DNA of 64,000 nucleotides, taken from Fluviicoccus keumensis (GTDB lineage Bacteria > Pseudomonadota > Gammaproteobacteria > Pseudomonadales > Moraxellaceae). Below, in pieces: positions 25,968 through 33,650 of the stretch. The position numbers were made by a program, and so were the translations under genes. Numbering within the stretch: position 1 is the stretch's first letter; the number at the start of each line of letters is the position of its first letter. Under the pieces are notes generated by a model, which did no database searches, had not been told where the DNA came from, and saw nothing but the letters and a program-made list of their open reading frames with translations. The DNA is taken from contig NZ_SHKX01000010.1 in assembly GCF_004217445.1 (NCBI RefSeq), positions 310,001 through 374,000 of the forward strand, in the 5' to 3' direction.

Positions 25968-26450
25968 TCAGGAGAAGGCGAGATCGCCCAGCAGTCCGGA
26001 ATCGCGGGCATGCGCGCCGTGCGACTGGCGCAAGGCCACGGCCTGCACTTCGCGGCGGTTCACCAGTTCTTCCAGGCTGATGCCCGAAAGGAAACTGTGA
26101 ATCTGCTTGCTGAGGTCGGTCCATAGTTCATGCGTGAGACACATGGCGCCCTGCTGGCAATCGCCCTGCCCGGCGCAGCGGGTGGCGTCGACCAGTTCAT
26201 CCACGGCGTCAATGATCTGGGCGATGAAGATCTCGCCACCGCTGCGGGCCAGCTGGTAGCCGCCGCCGGGACCGCGCACGCTGGACACCAGCCCTTTCTT
26301 GCGCAACTTGGCGAAGAGCTGTTCCAGATAGGAAATGGAAATGGACTGCCGGTCGGAGATGTCGGCCAGGCTCACCGGTTCGCGGCGGGCGTGAATGGCC
26401 AAATCCAGCATGGCGGTGACCGCGTAGCGGCCCTTGGTTGTCAGACGCAT
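25968..26450 (-). CDS. iscR: Fe-S cluster-sensing regulator IscR
   Basis: Rrf2-family repressor of 160 residues that represses the isc operon when loaded with [2Fe-2S]. A winged HTH (MRLTTKGRYAVTAMLDLA; YLEQLFAKLRKKGLV) is followed by cluster ligands Cys92, Cys98, Cys104 and His107 (TRCAGQGDCQ; MCLTHELW). The promoter upstream carries type 1 IscR boxes, so autorepression is expected. It is first gene of the isc operon. Confidence 0.97.
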   Translation of the reverse strand: MRLTTKGRYAVTAMLDLAIHARREPVSLADISDRQSISISYLEQLFAKLRKKGLVSSVRGPGGGYQLARSGGEIFIAQIIDAVDELVDATRCAGQGDCQQGAMCLTHELWTDLSKQIHSFLSGISLEELVNRREVQAVALRQSHGAHARDSGLLGDLAFS

Positions 26451-26483
26451 GATTCATGCCCTCCACCGGTTGATGTCAATCTG

Positions 26484-26513
26484 ATTGTAGTCAATCCCGA
26501 CTGATTTAGTCAA
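26484..26513 (-). promoter_or_regulatory. isc operon promoter
   Basis: On the minus strand, -35 TTGACT (26508-26513) and -10 TACAAT (26484-26489) are separated by 18 bases. They lie 34 bases before the iscR ATG. The -35 falls inside the IscR site, which explains repression. Confidence 0.8.
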
Positions 26514-26517
26514 CAAT
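26493..26517 (-). promoter_or_regulatory. Type 1 IscR binding site overlapping the isc -35
   Basis: The minus strand contains GTTGACTAAATCAGTCGGGA. This fits the E. coli type 1 consensus core (YYGACTRWWWYAGTCRRS) at every core position. Type 1 sites are bound by the [2Fe-2S] form of IscR. Confidence 0.75.
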
Positions 26518-26539
26518 AGAACCCGACTGAAATACAGGG
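26516..26539 (-). promoter_or_regulatory. Second, half-degenerate IscR-like site
   Basis: The minus strand reads TGTATTTCAGTCGGGT just upstream of the first site. The right half (YAGTCRRS) is intact and the left half lacks GACT. E. coli also has tandem IscR sites at its iscR promoter. Confidence 0.45.
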
Positions 26540-26769
26540 TAATACGGACGCCGGGCACGGGGTAACTGGCCTAAGGAACAGGCTTGTCCGAATTGGCTCA
26601 TGGCCGTCAGTGCCACACAGCAGCTGCTCCCGGGTTAACCGACACGACGGACACCTCCTCATTTTGGCGGCTGCCGTCATGCGCCGGATGGATTCGCAAG
26701 GCTAGAATGATGCCAGACAGCTGGCCGTACTCCGGGCCGCGCTGACTTCCGGGTTACCGACACCACGCC
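26540..26769. other. Intergenic region between isc promoter and AraC gene
   Basis: Together with the isc promoter this makes a 319-base gene-free stretch. It holds an imperfect direct repeat, CCGGGTTAACCGACAC near 26629-26645 and CCGGGTTACCGACAC near 26749-26763. A TAGAAT at 26703-26708 could be a -10 box for the plus-strand regulator. I see no open frame or RNA gene here. Confidence 0.4.
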
Positions 26770-27867
26770 ATGACTGACCACAAACCTCCTGATAACGCCC
26801 CCGAGGCGGGTGACACCGTCCTGGCCAGTCTGTTGCTGCACGCCATCAACAGCGCTGATGCCCGCGGCCTGCCGGTTGATGCCATGCGCGAGGCGGCGGG
26901 GTTGCCACCGACCCTGTCCGCCGATCCCGGCGGCCGCGTTGCCGCCCGCTATCTGGAGCGGCTGGTCTGCGCAGGCGTCAAACTGGCCCGCGACCCGCTG
27001 CTGGGCCTGCACATGTCCGAGCACGCCAGCCCCACCGGCTTCGGGGTATTGGGCTATATTCGTCAGTCCTGCGCCACCTTGCAGGAGGTCATCGACATGA
27101 CCATCCGCTACGAGGTGCTGGTCAGCGATATCGGCCGGACGACGTTGATGCGGCGTCCCGGCGTAACGCTCTGGTGTTGGGACTGCAAGACCGACAATCC
27201 GCTCTTCCGCCGTCAGGCCACCGAATACCTGCTGGGATGCTGGCGAACGATCCAGATCCGCATGCTGAACACGGGGCCGCACCCGGTGCTCCGAGTTCTG
27301 CTGCGTCACGCTCCCCCTGCCGAGCCGGCGCTGATCCGAGAATACGAACGAATCTTCGGTTGCCCGGTGTTGTTCAACCAACCGGTATCGGCATTGGTGT
27401 TGCCCAACAGCGCCCTGACACGGCCGCTGGCACACCCGGACGCCGCCTTGCAACAGGTACTGGAACAACATGCGCTGCAGCTGATCGACCGCCGCGACCA
27501 GGCCGATTCATTCTTGAGCCGGGCCAGAGCGCAACTGCTGTCGTTGCTCCAGCAGGGACAGGGGTCGCGGGAAGCTCTGGCCCGAATCATGGGCATGAGC
27601 AGCCGCAGCCTGCACCGCCAGCTGGAGCGGGAGGGCAGCAGTTACCGGGAATTGCATGACGAGTTACGTCTGGACATGGCGAAACGGTATCTGGCGCAAA
27701 GCCGGGAGCCGATCAGCGGCATTGCCCTGCGACTGCATTTCGGGGGGAGCCAGTCCTTTGTCCGCTGGTTCCGGGAGCTGGCGGGGGAAACCCCGGGGCA
27801 ATACCGGGAGGGGAAGAAGGAGGACGGAGGGCTTGCGGGTAAGCCCTCCGCAGGCACGGCGGCCTAG
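26770..27867 (+). CDS. AraC family regulator with arabinose-binding-type N-terminal domain
   Basis: Transcription factor of 365 residues. The N-terminal sensor domain (about 20-210; SPTGFGVLGYIRQSCATLQE) belongs to the OruR/ArgR-like AraC subfamily. The C-terminal double HTH (about 245-345) shows MGMSSRSLHRQLEREGSSYR and FGGSQSFVRWFRELAGETPGQYR. It is divergent from iscR, and its target is unknown. No strong ribosome site precedes the ATG. The last codons contain a perfect 10-bp hairpin, and the stop overlaps the convergent cysE stop. Confidence 0.88.
   Translation: MTDHKPPDNAPEAGDTVLASLLLHAINSADARGLPVDAMREAAGLPPTLSADPGGRVAARYLERLVCAGVKLARDPLLGLHMSEHASPTGFGVLGYIRQSCATLQEVIDMTIRYEVLVSDIGRTTLMRRPGVTLWCWDCKTDNPLFRRQATEYLLGCWRTIQIRMLNTGPHPVLRVLLRHAPPAEPALIREYERIFGCPVLFNQPVSALVLPNSALTRPLAHPDAALQQVLEQHALQLIDRRDQADSFLSRARAQLLSLLQQGQGSREALARIMGMSSRSLHRQLEREGSSYRELHDELRLDMAKRYLAQSREPISGIALRLHFGGSQSFVRWFRELAGETPGQYREGKKEDGGLAGKPSAGTAA
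27825..27850. other. 10-bp hairpin in the 3' end of the AraC gene, downstream of cysE
   Basis: CGGAGGGCTT and AAGCCCTCCG form a perfect stem with a 6-base loop. On the minus strand it lies just after the cysE stop and is followed by a pyrimidine-rich tract rather than a T run. It may slow or end cysE transcription while also coding for the regulator's C-terminal tail. Confidence 0.45.
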
Positions 27868-28649
27868 TAGTGTTCGGTTTTCTGCATCAGCTGTTCGGTA
27901 TCCAGCTTTTCCGGTTTCTGGTCACAGAAGTCGCCGTTGACGCGCTTCAGCGCCGAACACATCAGGTCCAGTCGCTTGTCGGTGGCCTGCATGTGGTCCA
28001 GCAGCACGCGCAGCGCCTCCACCACGGGGTCGGGCAAATCGGGCGTGGCGGCATAGGCCTGGAAGCCGATCTTGGCGGCGAAGTGGCGGCGGGCCTCTTC
28101 TTCCTCGCCCAGCACCAGCGGCTGCTTGATGATGATGCGCGCCGGGTTGCCGACCGCCGTCGCTTCGGCGGGAATCGGTTTGGTGACCACCGCGTTGGAG
28201 CCGATCTTGGCGCCCTTGCCGACGGTAAACGGCCCCAGCACCTTCGCGCCCGCGCCGACCACCACGCCGTCCTCCAGCGTCGGGTGGCGCTTGCCCTTAT
28301 TCCAGCTGGTGCCGCCCAGCGTAACGCCGTGATAGAGCGTGACATCGTCCCCGATCTCGGCGGTTTCACCAATCACCACGCCCATGCCGTGGTCGATGAA
28401 GAAACGGCGGCCGATCTTCGCACCGGGATGGATTTCAATACCGGTCAGGAAACGGCTGAACGTCGACACCAGCCGCGCCCCGCCCTTGTACTCGCGCTTC
28501 CACAGCCCGTGCGCCACGCGGTGCAACATCAGCGCGTGGATGCCGGGATAGTTCAGCAGCACTTCCAGCGTGTTGCGCGCCGCCGGATCGCGGTCAAAGA
28601 CCGAATCGACATCCTCACGCAACTGTTCCAGGAATTCGTTGATCATCAT
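27864..28649 (-). CDS. cysE: Serine O-acetyltransferase
   Basis: Makes O-acetylserine from serine and acetyl-CoA, the first step of cysteine synthesis. The 261 residues hold an N-terminal helical domain and a left-handed beta-helix with hexapeptide repeats. Signatures include DHGMGVVIGETAEIGDDVTLYHG and NKGKRHPTLEDGVVVGAGAKV. Its ATG overlaps the trmJ stop (ATGA), so it is coupled to trmJ. Its nearness to iscR-iscS, which consumes cysteine, recurs in other bacteria. The C-terminal tail is longer than in the short IscR-linked forms. Confidence 0.95.
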   Translation of the reverse strand: MMINEFLEQLREDVDSVFDRDPAARNTLEVLLNYPGIHALMLHRVAHGLWKREYKGGARLVSTFSRFLTGIEIHPGAKIGRRFFIDHGMGVVIGETAEIGDDVTLYHGVTLGGTSWNKGKRHPTLEDGVVVGAGAKVLGPFTVGKGAKIGSNAVVTKPIPAEATAVGNPARIIIKQPLVLGEEEEARRHFAAKIGFQAYAATPDLPDPVVEALRVLLDHMQATDKRLDLMCSALKRVNGDFCDQKPEKLDTEQLMQKTEHY

Positions 28650-29428
28650 TTCTTGCTCGCTCGGGCGATTTCCGCCGCCATGGCCTGCATCTGCCTGAAG
28701 ATACCACGCCACAAGTTATATTCCAGCCGGTCCAGCCGCATGCGGTTGAACATGCGCCGCACCCGCACCGGCATCTGCCGGGGATTGTCCGGGTCGAGGA
28801 AACCGGACTCGACCATCGCCGCCTCGAAGTGCTGGTAGAAGCCTTCCATGTCCTCGGCGTTGACCAGTTCCTCGTCCCAGGGCGCGTGCGGCAGCGGCAT
28901 CGACGCCGGCTGCACGATGTCGGTGGTCGGGCGGTTTTCGGCAATCAGGTGCGCCATACGCACTTCGTAACAGATCACCTGGATGGCCGCCGCCACGTTC
29001 AGCACCCCGTACTCGCTGTCGCTGGGGATATAGACATGATAGTGGCACTGTTGCAATTCTTCATTGGTGAGACCCCGGTCTTCCCGACCGAAGACCAGCG
29101 CTACCGGATGACGTTCCGACTCGGTGCGCACCAACTCCCCGGCCTGCCGCGAGTCGAGCATCGACCAGGGAATGGTGCGGCTGCGGGCGCTGGCGCCGAT
29201 CACCAGCTTGCAGTCGGCAATGGCGTCCTGCAGGGTCGGCACGACGCGGGCGCGATGCAGGATGTCGGAGGCCCCGGAGGCGAGCGCGGTGGCGTCGGCG
29301 TTGGGGAACATTTGCGGGTCGACCAGCACCAGGTTGCCCAGACCCATGGTTTTCAGGGCGCGCGCCGCCGCGCCGATGTTGGCGGGCAGGCTGGTGTTGA
29401 CCATGACGACACGAATATTGCTGAACAT
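28646..29428 (-). CDS. trmJ: tRNA (cytidine/uridine-32-2'-O)-methyltransferase TrmJ
   Basis: SPOUT methyltransferase of 260 residues acting on position 32 of tRNAs. The N-terminus (NIRVVMVNTSLPANIGAAAR) and the knot region (ALVFGREDRGLTNEELQQC; PSDSEYGVLNVAAAIQV) match the family. I chose ATG 29428 by alignment to E. coli TrmJ; an ATG four codons upstream (29440) is equally open. Neither has a good ribosome site. It is divergent from suhB, as in enterics. Confidence 0.95.
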   Translation of the reverse strand: MFSNIRVVMVNTSLPANIGAAARALKTMGLGNLVLVDPQMFPNADATALASGASDILHRARVVPTLQDAIADCKLVIGASARSRTIPWSMLDSRQAGELVRTESERHPVALVFGREDRGLTNEELQQCHYHVYIPSDSEYGVLNVAAAIQVICYEVRMAHLIAENRPTTDIVQPASMPLPHAPWDEELVNAEDMEGFYQHFEAAMVESGFLDPDNPRQMPVRVRRMFNRMRLDRLEYNLWRGIFRQMQAMAAEIARASKK

Positions 29429-29503
29429 GTGCGGTGACATCCGTCGGCTTGACGCCGTTTAGCGGGGAACGGCCGTCAATGGTAGCAAATTCGCGTTCAA
29501 ACC

Positions 29504-29514
29504 TCTGCTATAAT
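29504..29514 (+). promoter_or_regulatory. Extended -10 promoter of suhB
   Basis: CTGCTATAAT contains the TGn-TATAAT extended -10 element, about 48 bases before the suhB start. The -35 region is poor, as is normal for extended -10 promoters. Confidence 0.6.
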
Positions 29515-29561
29515 GCGCCGCCCCTTTTTTGTTCTTTCAGAGTTCCCTGCCCATGTCCTCC

Positions 29562-30383
29562 ATGCAACCCATGCTGACCATGGCCGTTCGCGCCGCCAAA
29601 CAGGCCGGCCAGATGATCGCCAAGGCCGCCCAGCAACTCCAGTACATCGATGTCGAAGTGGAGGCCAAGGGTGTCAATGACTTCGTGACCCGCGTCGACC
29701 GCGACGCCGAGCGCATCATCATCGAGGCGTTGCGCAAGGCCTACCCGACCCACGGTTTCCAGGGCGAGGAAAGCGGCTTCATCGAAGGCAAGGCGGAAGG
29801 CAAGGACTACCTCTGGATCATCGACCCGCTCGACGGCACCACCAACTTCATCCACGGCTTCCCGCAGTTCGCGGTCAGCATCGCCGTGCAGTATCGCGGC
29901 CAGACCGAACACGCCGTGATCTATGACCCGATCAACGATGAATGCTTCTCCGCCAGCCGCGGCCACGGCGCGACGCTGAACGAGCGCCGCATCCGCGTCA
30001 GCAACCGTCGCGGTCTGGAAGGCGCGCTGATCGGCACCGGCTTCCCCTTCCGTCCCGACCAGCACAGTTACATGGACTCGTATCTGGCCGCGTTCAAGGA
30101 CGTGGCGCTGAACACCGCCGGCATCCGCCGCGCCGGGGCCGCCTCGCTGGATCTGGCCTATGTCGCCGCCGGTCGCATGGACGGCTTCTTTGAACTGGGC
30201 CTGAAGTCCTGGGACATCGCCGCCGGCGACCTGATCATCCGCGAAGCGGGCGGCATGGTCTGCGACATGGGCGGCGGCCACAACTTCCTGAAGTCGGGCA
30301 ACGTTGTCGCGGGCAACATCAAGGTGATGAAGGCGCTGGTCACCACCATTTCGCCGCACCTGCCGGAATCGCTGCGCAAGTAA
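29562..30383 (+). CDS. suhB: Inositol-1-monophosphatase SuhB
   Basis: Mg-dependent phosphatase of 273 residues that also works in rRNA transcription antitermination in E. coli. Active-site motifs are WIIDPLDGTTNFIHG and KSWDIAAGDLIIREAGG. The start MQPMLTMAVRAAKQAG is chosen by homology to E. coli (MHPMLNIAVRAARKAG). An ATG at 29553 adds three residues, and no ribosome site decides between them. Confidence 0.95.
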   Translation: MQPMLTMAVRAAKQAGQMIAKAAQQLQYIDVEVEAKGVNDFVTRVDRDAERIIIEALRKAYPTHGFQGEESGFIEGKAEGKDYLWIIDPLDGTTNFIHGFPQFAVSIAVQYRGQTEHAVIYDPINDECFSASRGHGATLNERRIRVSNRRGLEGALIGTGFPFRPDQHSYMDSYLAAFKDVALNTAGIRRAGAASLDLAYVAAGRMDGFFELGLKSWDIAAGDLIIREAGGMVCDMGGGHNFLKSGNVVAGNIKVMKALVTTISPHLPESLRK

Positions 30384-30393
30384 GCGCCCGGTT

Positions 30394-30430
30394 CATGAAA
30401 AAAGCCCCGTCACGCGGGGCTTTTTTCATG
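30394..30430. terminator. Bidirectional terminator between suhB and the monooxygenase gene
   Basis: CATGAAAAAAGCCCCG-TCACG-CGGGGCTTTTTTCATG is a perfect palindrome with T runs on both strands. It ends the two convergent genes suhB and the flavin monooxygenase. Confidence 0.92.
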
Positions 30431-30438
30431 GCGGCGGT

Positions 30439-31917
30439 TCAGGCCGCGCGCGTCACCTGTCCTTCCCCCACCAGTTCGTAATCGCCCAGCCGCAACGCGT
30501 GCGTGCGCTGCTTGTAGACCAGCGTGAATCCCGGCCAGTTGTTGGTGTTCTTGCCCGCCTCGTTCTTGTACCAACTGGTGCAGCCGTCTTCCCACACCGT
30601 ACGCTTGATCTGGTCCTGCACCCAGCGGTTGTACTTGCCCTGCACCGCCGCCTTCACGTCCATCGTCGCCAGCTGCCGCGCCTGCATCGCCTTCAGGCAT
30701 TGCTCGATGTAATCGAACTGGCTTTCCAGCATGAACAGGATCGAGTTGTGGCCGAGGTTGGTATTGGGGCCGTAAAGAATGAACAGGTTGGGGAAACCGT
30801 GGACGCTGATGCCGAGATAGGCCTCCGCGCCGTCCTTCCACGCCTGGTTGAGGTCCTGGCCGCCGCGACCGGTGATCTTCATCGGCGCCAGGAAATCGGT
30901 GGCCTGGAAGCCGGTGCCGAAAATGATGGCGTCGGCGGGATGCTCGCGACCGTCCCGGGTGCGGATGCCGGTTTCGGTCACGGCGTCGATACCGTCGTTG
31001 ACCACCTCGACATGCGGCTTGGCCAGCGCCTCGTAATATTCGTTGGAAATGAGGATGCGCTTGCAGCCGAGCGGGTAATCCGGGGTGAGCTTTTTCCGCA
31101 GCGCCGGATCGGAGACCGAGGCGTTGAGATGACGGTGGAAATCGTATTCAAACACCTTCATCAGCTTCTTCAGCGGTCCGAAGGCGAAGGCGCGGGCCTC
31201 GTGCTGCCAGTACAGACCGGTGCGGCTCAGCTCCTGCAGGCGCGGCAGACGGGCGTAGACCGCCTGCTCGGCGCGGGTATAGCCGCGATCCGGCTTGGGA
31301 ATGACATAGGGCGCGGAACGCTGGAACAGGGTCAGCGCGCCGACCTCCTTCACCAGTTCCGGCACGAACTGGATGGCGCTGGCGCCGGTGCCGATGACGG
31401 CAACGCGCTTACCCTTCAGCTTGACCTCGTGGTTCCAGCGCGCGGAATGGAAGGTGTCGCCCTTGAACGATTCCAAGCCCTTCAGGCGCGGATACGCCGG
31501 ACGGTTCAGCTGGCCGCAGGCGCTGATCAGGATGCGCGCCTCGACGGTCTCGCCGGAGGATGTTTCCACTATCCACCGTGCCCGCGCCTCGTCAAAACGC
31601 GCGCCGCTGACTTCGGTCTGGAAACGGATTTTCGGGCGGATGCCGTACTTGTCGGCGCAATGGCGGATATAGGCGTGGATTTCCCGTTGCGGCGCGAACT
31701 TGCGGCTCCAGTCGAATTTCGGCTCGAAGGAATAGGAGTACAGATGCGACGGCACATCGCAGGCGGCGCCGGGATAGGTGTTGTCGCGCCAGCAGCCGCC
31801 GACATCCCCTTCCTTCTCCAGGATGACAAAATCGTGGAAGCCCGCCCGTTGCAAGCGGATGGCCATGCCGACGCCGCCGAAGCCGCTGCCGATGATGGCA
31901 ATGCCGGTCTGAATCAT
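30439..31917 (-). CDS. Flavin-containing (Baeyer-Villiger type) monooxygenase
   Basis: FAD/NADPH enzyme of 492 residues that inserts oxygen into ketones or related substrates. The FAD motif IIGSGFGGVGMA is at the N-terminus. The ATG/GD-type pattern TYPGAACDVPSH and the NADPH motif VIGTGASAIQFVPEL follow. The Baeyer-Villiger fingerprint FxGxxxHxxxW(P/D) is FKGDTFHSARWN, with Asn at the last place, so classification as BVMO is probable, not certain. It is divergent from an AraC regulator (32027) that probably controls it. The substrate is unknown. Confidence 0.88.
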   Translation of the reverse strand: MIQTGIAIIGSGFGGVGMAIRLQRAGFHDFVILEKEGDVGGCWRDNTYPGAACDVPSHLYSYSFEPKFDWSRKFAPQREIHAYIRHCADKYGIRPKIRFQTEVSGARFDEARARWIVETSSGETVEARILISACGQLNRPAYPRLKGLESFKGDTFHSARWNHEVKLKGKRVAVIGTGASAIQFVPELVKEVGALTLFQRSAPYVIPKPDRGYTRAEQAVYARLPRLQELSRTGLYWQHEARAFAFGPLKKLMKVFEYDFHRHLNASVSDPALRKKLTPDYPLGCKRILISNEYYEALAKPHVEVVNDGIDAVTETGIRTRDGREHPADAIIFGTGFQATDFLAPMKITGRGGQDLNQAWKDGAEAYLGISVHGFPNLFILYGPNTNLGHNSILFMLESQFDYIEQCLKAMQARQLATMDVKAAVQGKYNRWVQDQIKRTVWEDGCTSWYKNEAGKNTNNWPGFTLVYKQRTHALRLGDYELVGEGQVTRAA

Positions 31918-32026
31918 GGAAACGCACCTGTGGAATTCGAATAACGCAGTATAGCGAGACTACCTGTCCGACGTTTTGGTGTTTATGGTACATTCGGACA
32001 TCTCCCTGTGACTTCCGGACAGCTCC

Positions 32027-33043
32027 ATGTCTCCCTGGCCCGAACGGCGCAGCATCAGCAGCGCCCGCATCCTGACCGGTCTGGCCGCCGATTACGGCGT
32101 CACCCCGGAACAATGCCTGCGCGGCACCGGCATCCCGGTGGCGCACCTTGAGGACAATACCCGTGAAATCGACGCGCGGCAGGAGTTGCGCATCGTCGAC
32201 AACCTGCTCGACGCCTGCGGCGGCTTCCGTCCCGGCATGGGGCTGGCGGCGGGCTTGCGCTATCACCTGACCAGCTACGGCATCTGGGGCTATGCGCTGA
32301 TCAGCAGCCCGACGCTGCGCGACGCCATCCAGATGGGCATGCGTTACCTCGACCTGTCCTTTGCCTTTGTGCGGGTGCGTTTCGAGGAAGAACCGGACCG
32401 GGCGCGGCTGGTGCTGGACAGCAGCGCCATCCCCTCCGCCTGCCGCGCCTTCCTGCTGGAACGGGACATGGCCTGCATCATCGCGCTGGTGGAAGACCTG
32501 TTCGGCGTGCGCATGCCCTTGCAGGCCGCCTGGTTCACCGGCGCCGCACCGCGCGACCTTACCCCCTTCATCAAGACCTTCGGCGTAACACCGCTTTACG
32601 AGCAGCCGGAAAACGCGGTGGTGTTCGGCCCCTCCTTCCTCGACCTGTCAATTCCGCAGGCGAATACGCTGACCGCCAGCATCTGCGAAACCCAGTGCCG
32701 CGACCTGCTGGAACGGCGCAAGGCGCGCTCCGGCCAGGCGGGACGGGTGCGGGAAGAATTGTTGCGGCAACCGCGACTGATGCCGGACATGGAAACGGTG
32801 GCGGCGCGGCTGTGCATGAGTTCGCGCACCTTGCGGCGGCATCTGGATGACGAGGGGGTGTCGTTCCGGCAGCTGGTGGATGAAATCCGCATGGCGCTGG
32901 CCGAGGAAATGCTGGCCATTCCCGGCATGACCATGGAGGATATTTCCGCCCGCTTGGGTTATTCGGAAGTGTCGAATTTCCTGCACGCCTTCAAGCGCTG
33001 CAAAGGTGTCACGCCCAGCCAGTATCGCAAGGGCCGGGCTTAG
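32027..33043 (+). CDS. AraC family regulator, divergent to the monooxygenase
   Basis: Regulator of 338 residues with an arabinose-binding-type N-terminal domain (LTSYGIWGYALISSPTLRDA) and a C-terminal HTH pair. The HTH shows MSSRTLRRHLDDEGVSFRQL and LGYSEVSNFLHAFKRCKGVTP. The 109-base gap to the monooxygenase gene suggests a regulator-target pair. It is of the same subfamily as the regulator at 26770 but clearly different in sequence. Its end is 9 bases from the convergent M15-type gene. Confidence 0.88.
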   Translation: MSPWPERRSISSARILTGLAADYGVTPEQCLRGTGIPVAHLEDNTREIDARQELRIVDNLLDACGGFRPGMGLAAGLRYHLTSYGIWGYALISSPTLRDAIQMGMRYLDLSFAFVRVRFEEEPDRARLVLDSSAIPSACRAFLLERDMACIIALVEDLFGVRMPLQAAWFTGAAPRDLTPFIKTFGVTPLYEQPENAVVFGPSFLDLSIPQANTLTASICETQCRDLLERRKARSGQAGRVREELLRQPRLMPDMETVAARLCMSSRTLRRHLDDEGVSFRQLVDEIRMALAEEMLAIPGMTMEDISARLGYSEVSNFLHAFKRCKGVTPSQYRKGRA

Positions 33044-33052
33044 GACGGCGGT

Positions 33053-33619
33053 TCAGCCGCCCCAGCTGCGGACGCGGCCGGTATCGACGTGAACAAAGTC
33101 GGAGCCGGGATAATAGCCGACGCCGCCCGCCCGCAGGTCCAGTGCGCTGTCGCGCAAATTCGCCAGTTGCACGCCGGGGACACGGATATCCATCGCCTTG
33201 CCGTCCAGATGCATGCTGTGTTTGGCCACGCCGTTGGAGTTGGCGCGCAGCATGTTATTGGTTTGCGGCGAGCGATAGGCCGAGATGATGTGGAAATCAC
33301 AGGGGCGGTCGAGGCGCGCCTGCAAGGTGGCCAGCAGGTCCAGCAGGTTGCGGTCCATGGCCATGACTTCGCCGTTGCGGAAGTCGCGCATCAGGAAATT
33401 GAATTCGTTGAGCACCTCAGGCAGGTAATTGCCTTCCGCCCAGTAGACGCGGCTGAGCCGTTCCCCGGTATGGGTATGGACGAAGGACAAACGCCGCTCC
33501 CCCTGATCGGCCAGCAGGCTGGCTCCGGCCCAGCGCGGCAGCAACAAGCCGCCCAGCGCCGCAGCGGACAGTCCGCGCAGACATTCCCGTCGGGTGATCG
33601 CGGCATTCAGCTTCATCAT
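33053..33619 (-). CDS. DUF882/M15-like peptidoglycan peptidase with Tat-type signal
   Basis: Exported protein of 188 residues related to E. coli YcbK (MepK, an LD-crosslink endopeptidase). The N-terminus carries a twin-arginine-like signal (ITRRECLRGLSAAALGG). The catalytic/zinc residues lie in ISAYRSPQTNNML, KHSMHLDGKAMDI and DFVHVDTG. GAGG 6 bases before the ATG at 33619 sets the start. It lies 31 bases downstream of an L,D-transpeptidase gene (34538-33651 on the same strand), which makes the kind of crosslinks this family cuts. Confidence 0.85.
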   Translation of the reverse strand: MMKLNAAITRRECLRGLSAAALGGLLLPRWAGASLLADQGERRLSFVHTHTGERLSRVYWAEGNYLPEVLNEFNFLMRDFRNGEVMAMDRNLLDLLATLQARLDRPCDFHIISAYRSPQTNNMLRANSNGVAKHSMHLDGKAMDIRVPGVQLANLRDSALDLRAGGVGYYPGSDFVHVDTGRVRSWGG

Positions 33620-33650
33620 AGGCAACCTCGTGCAAAAAAAACGGCAAAAG

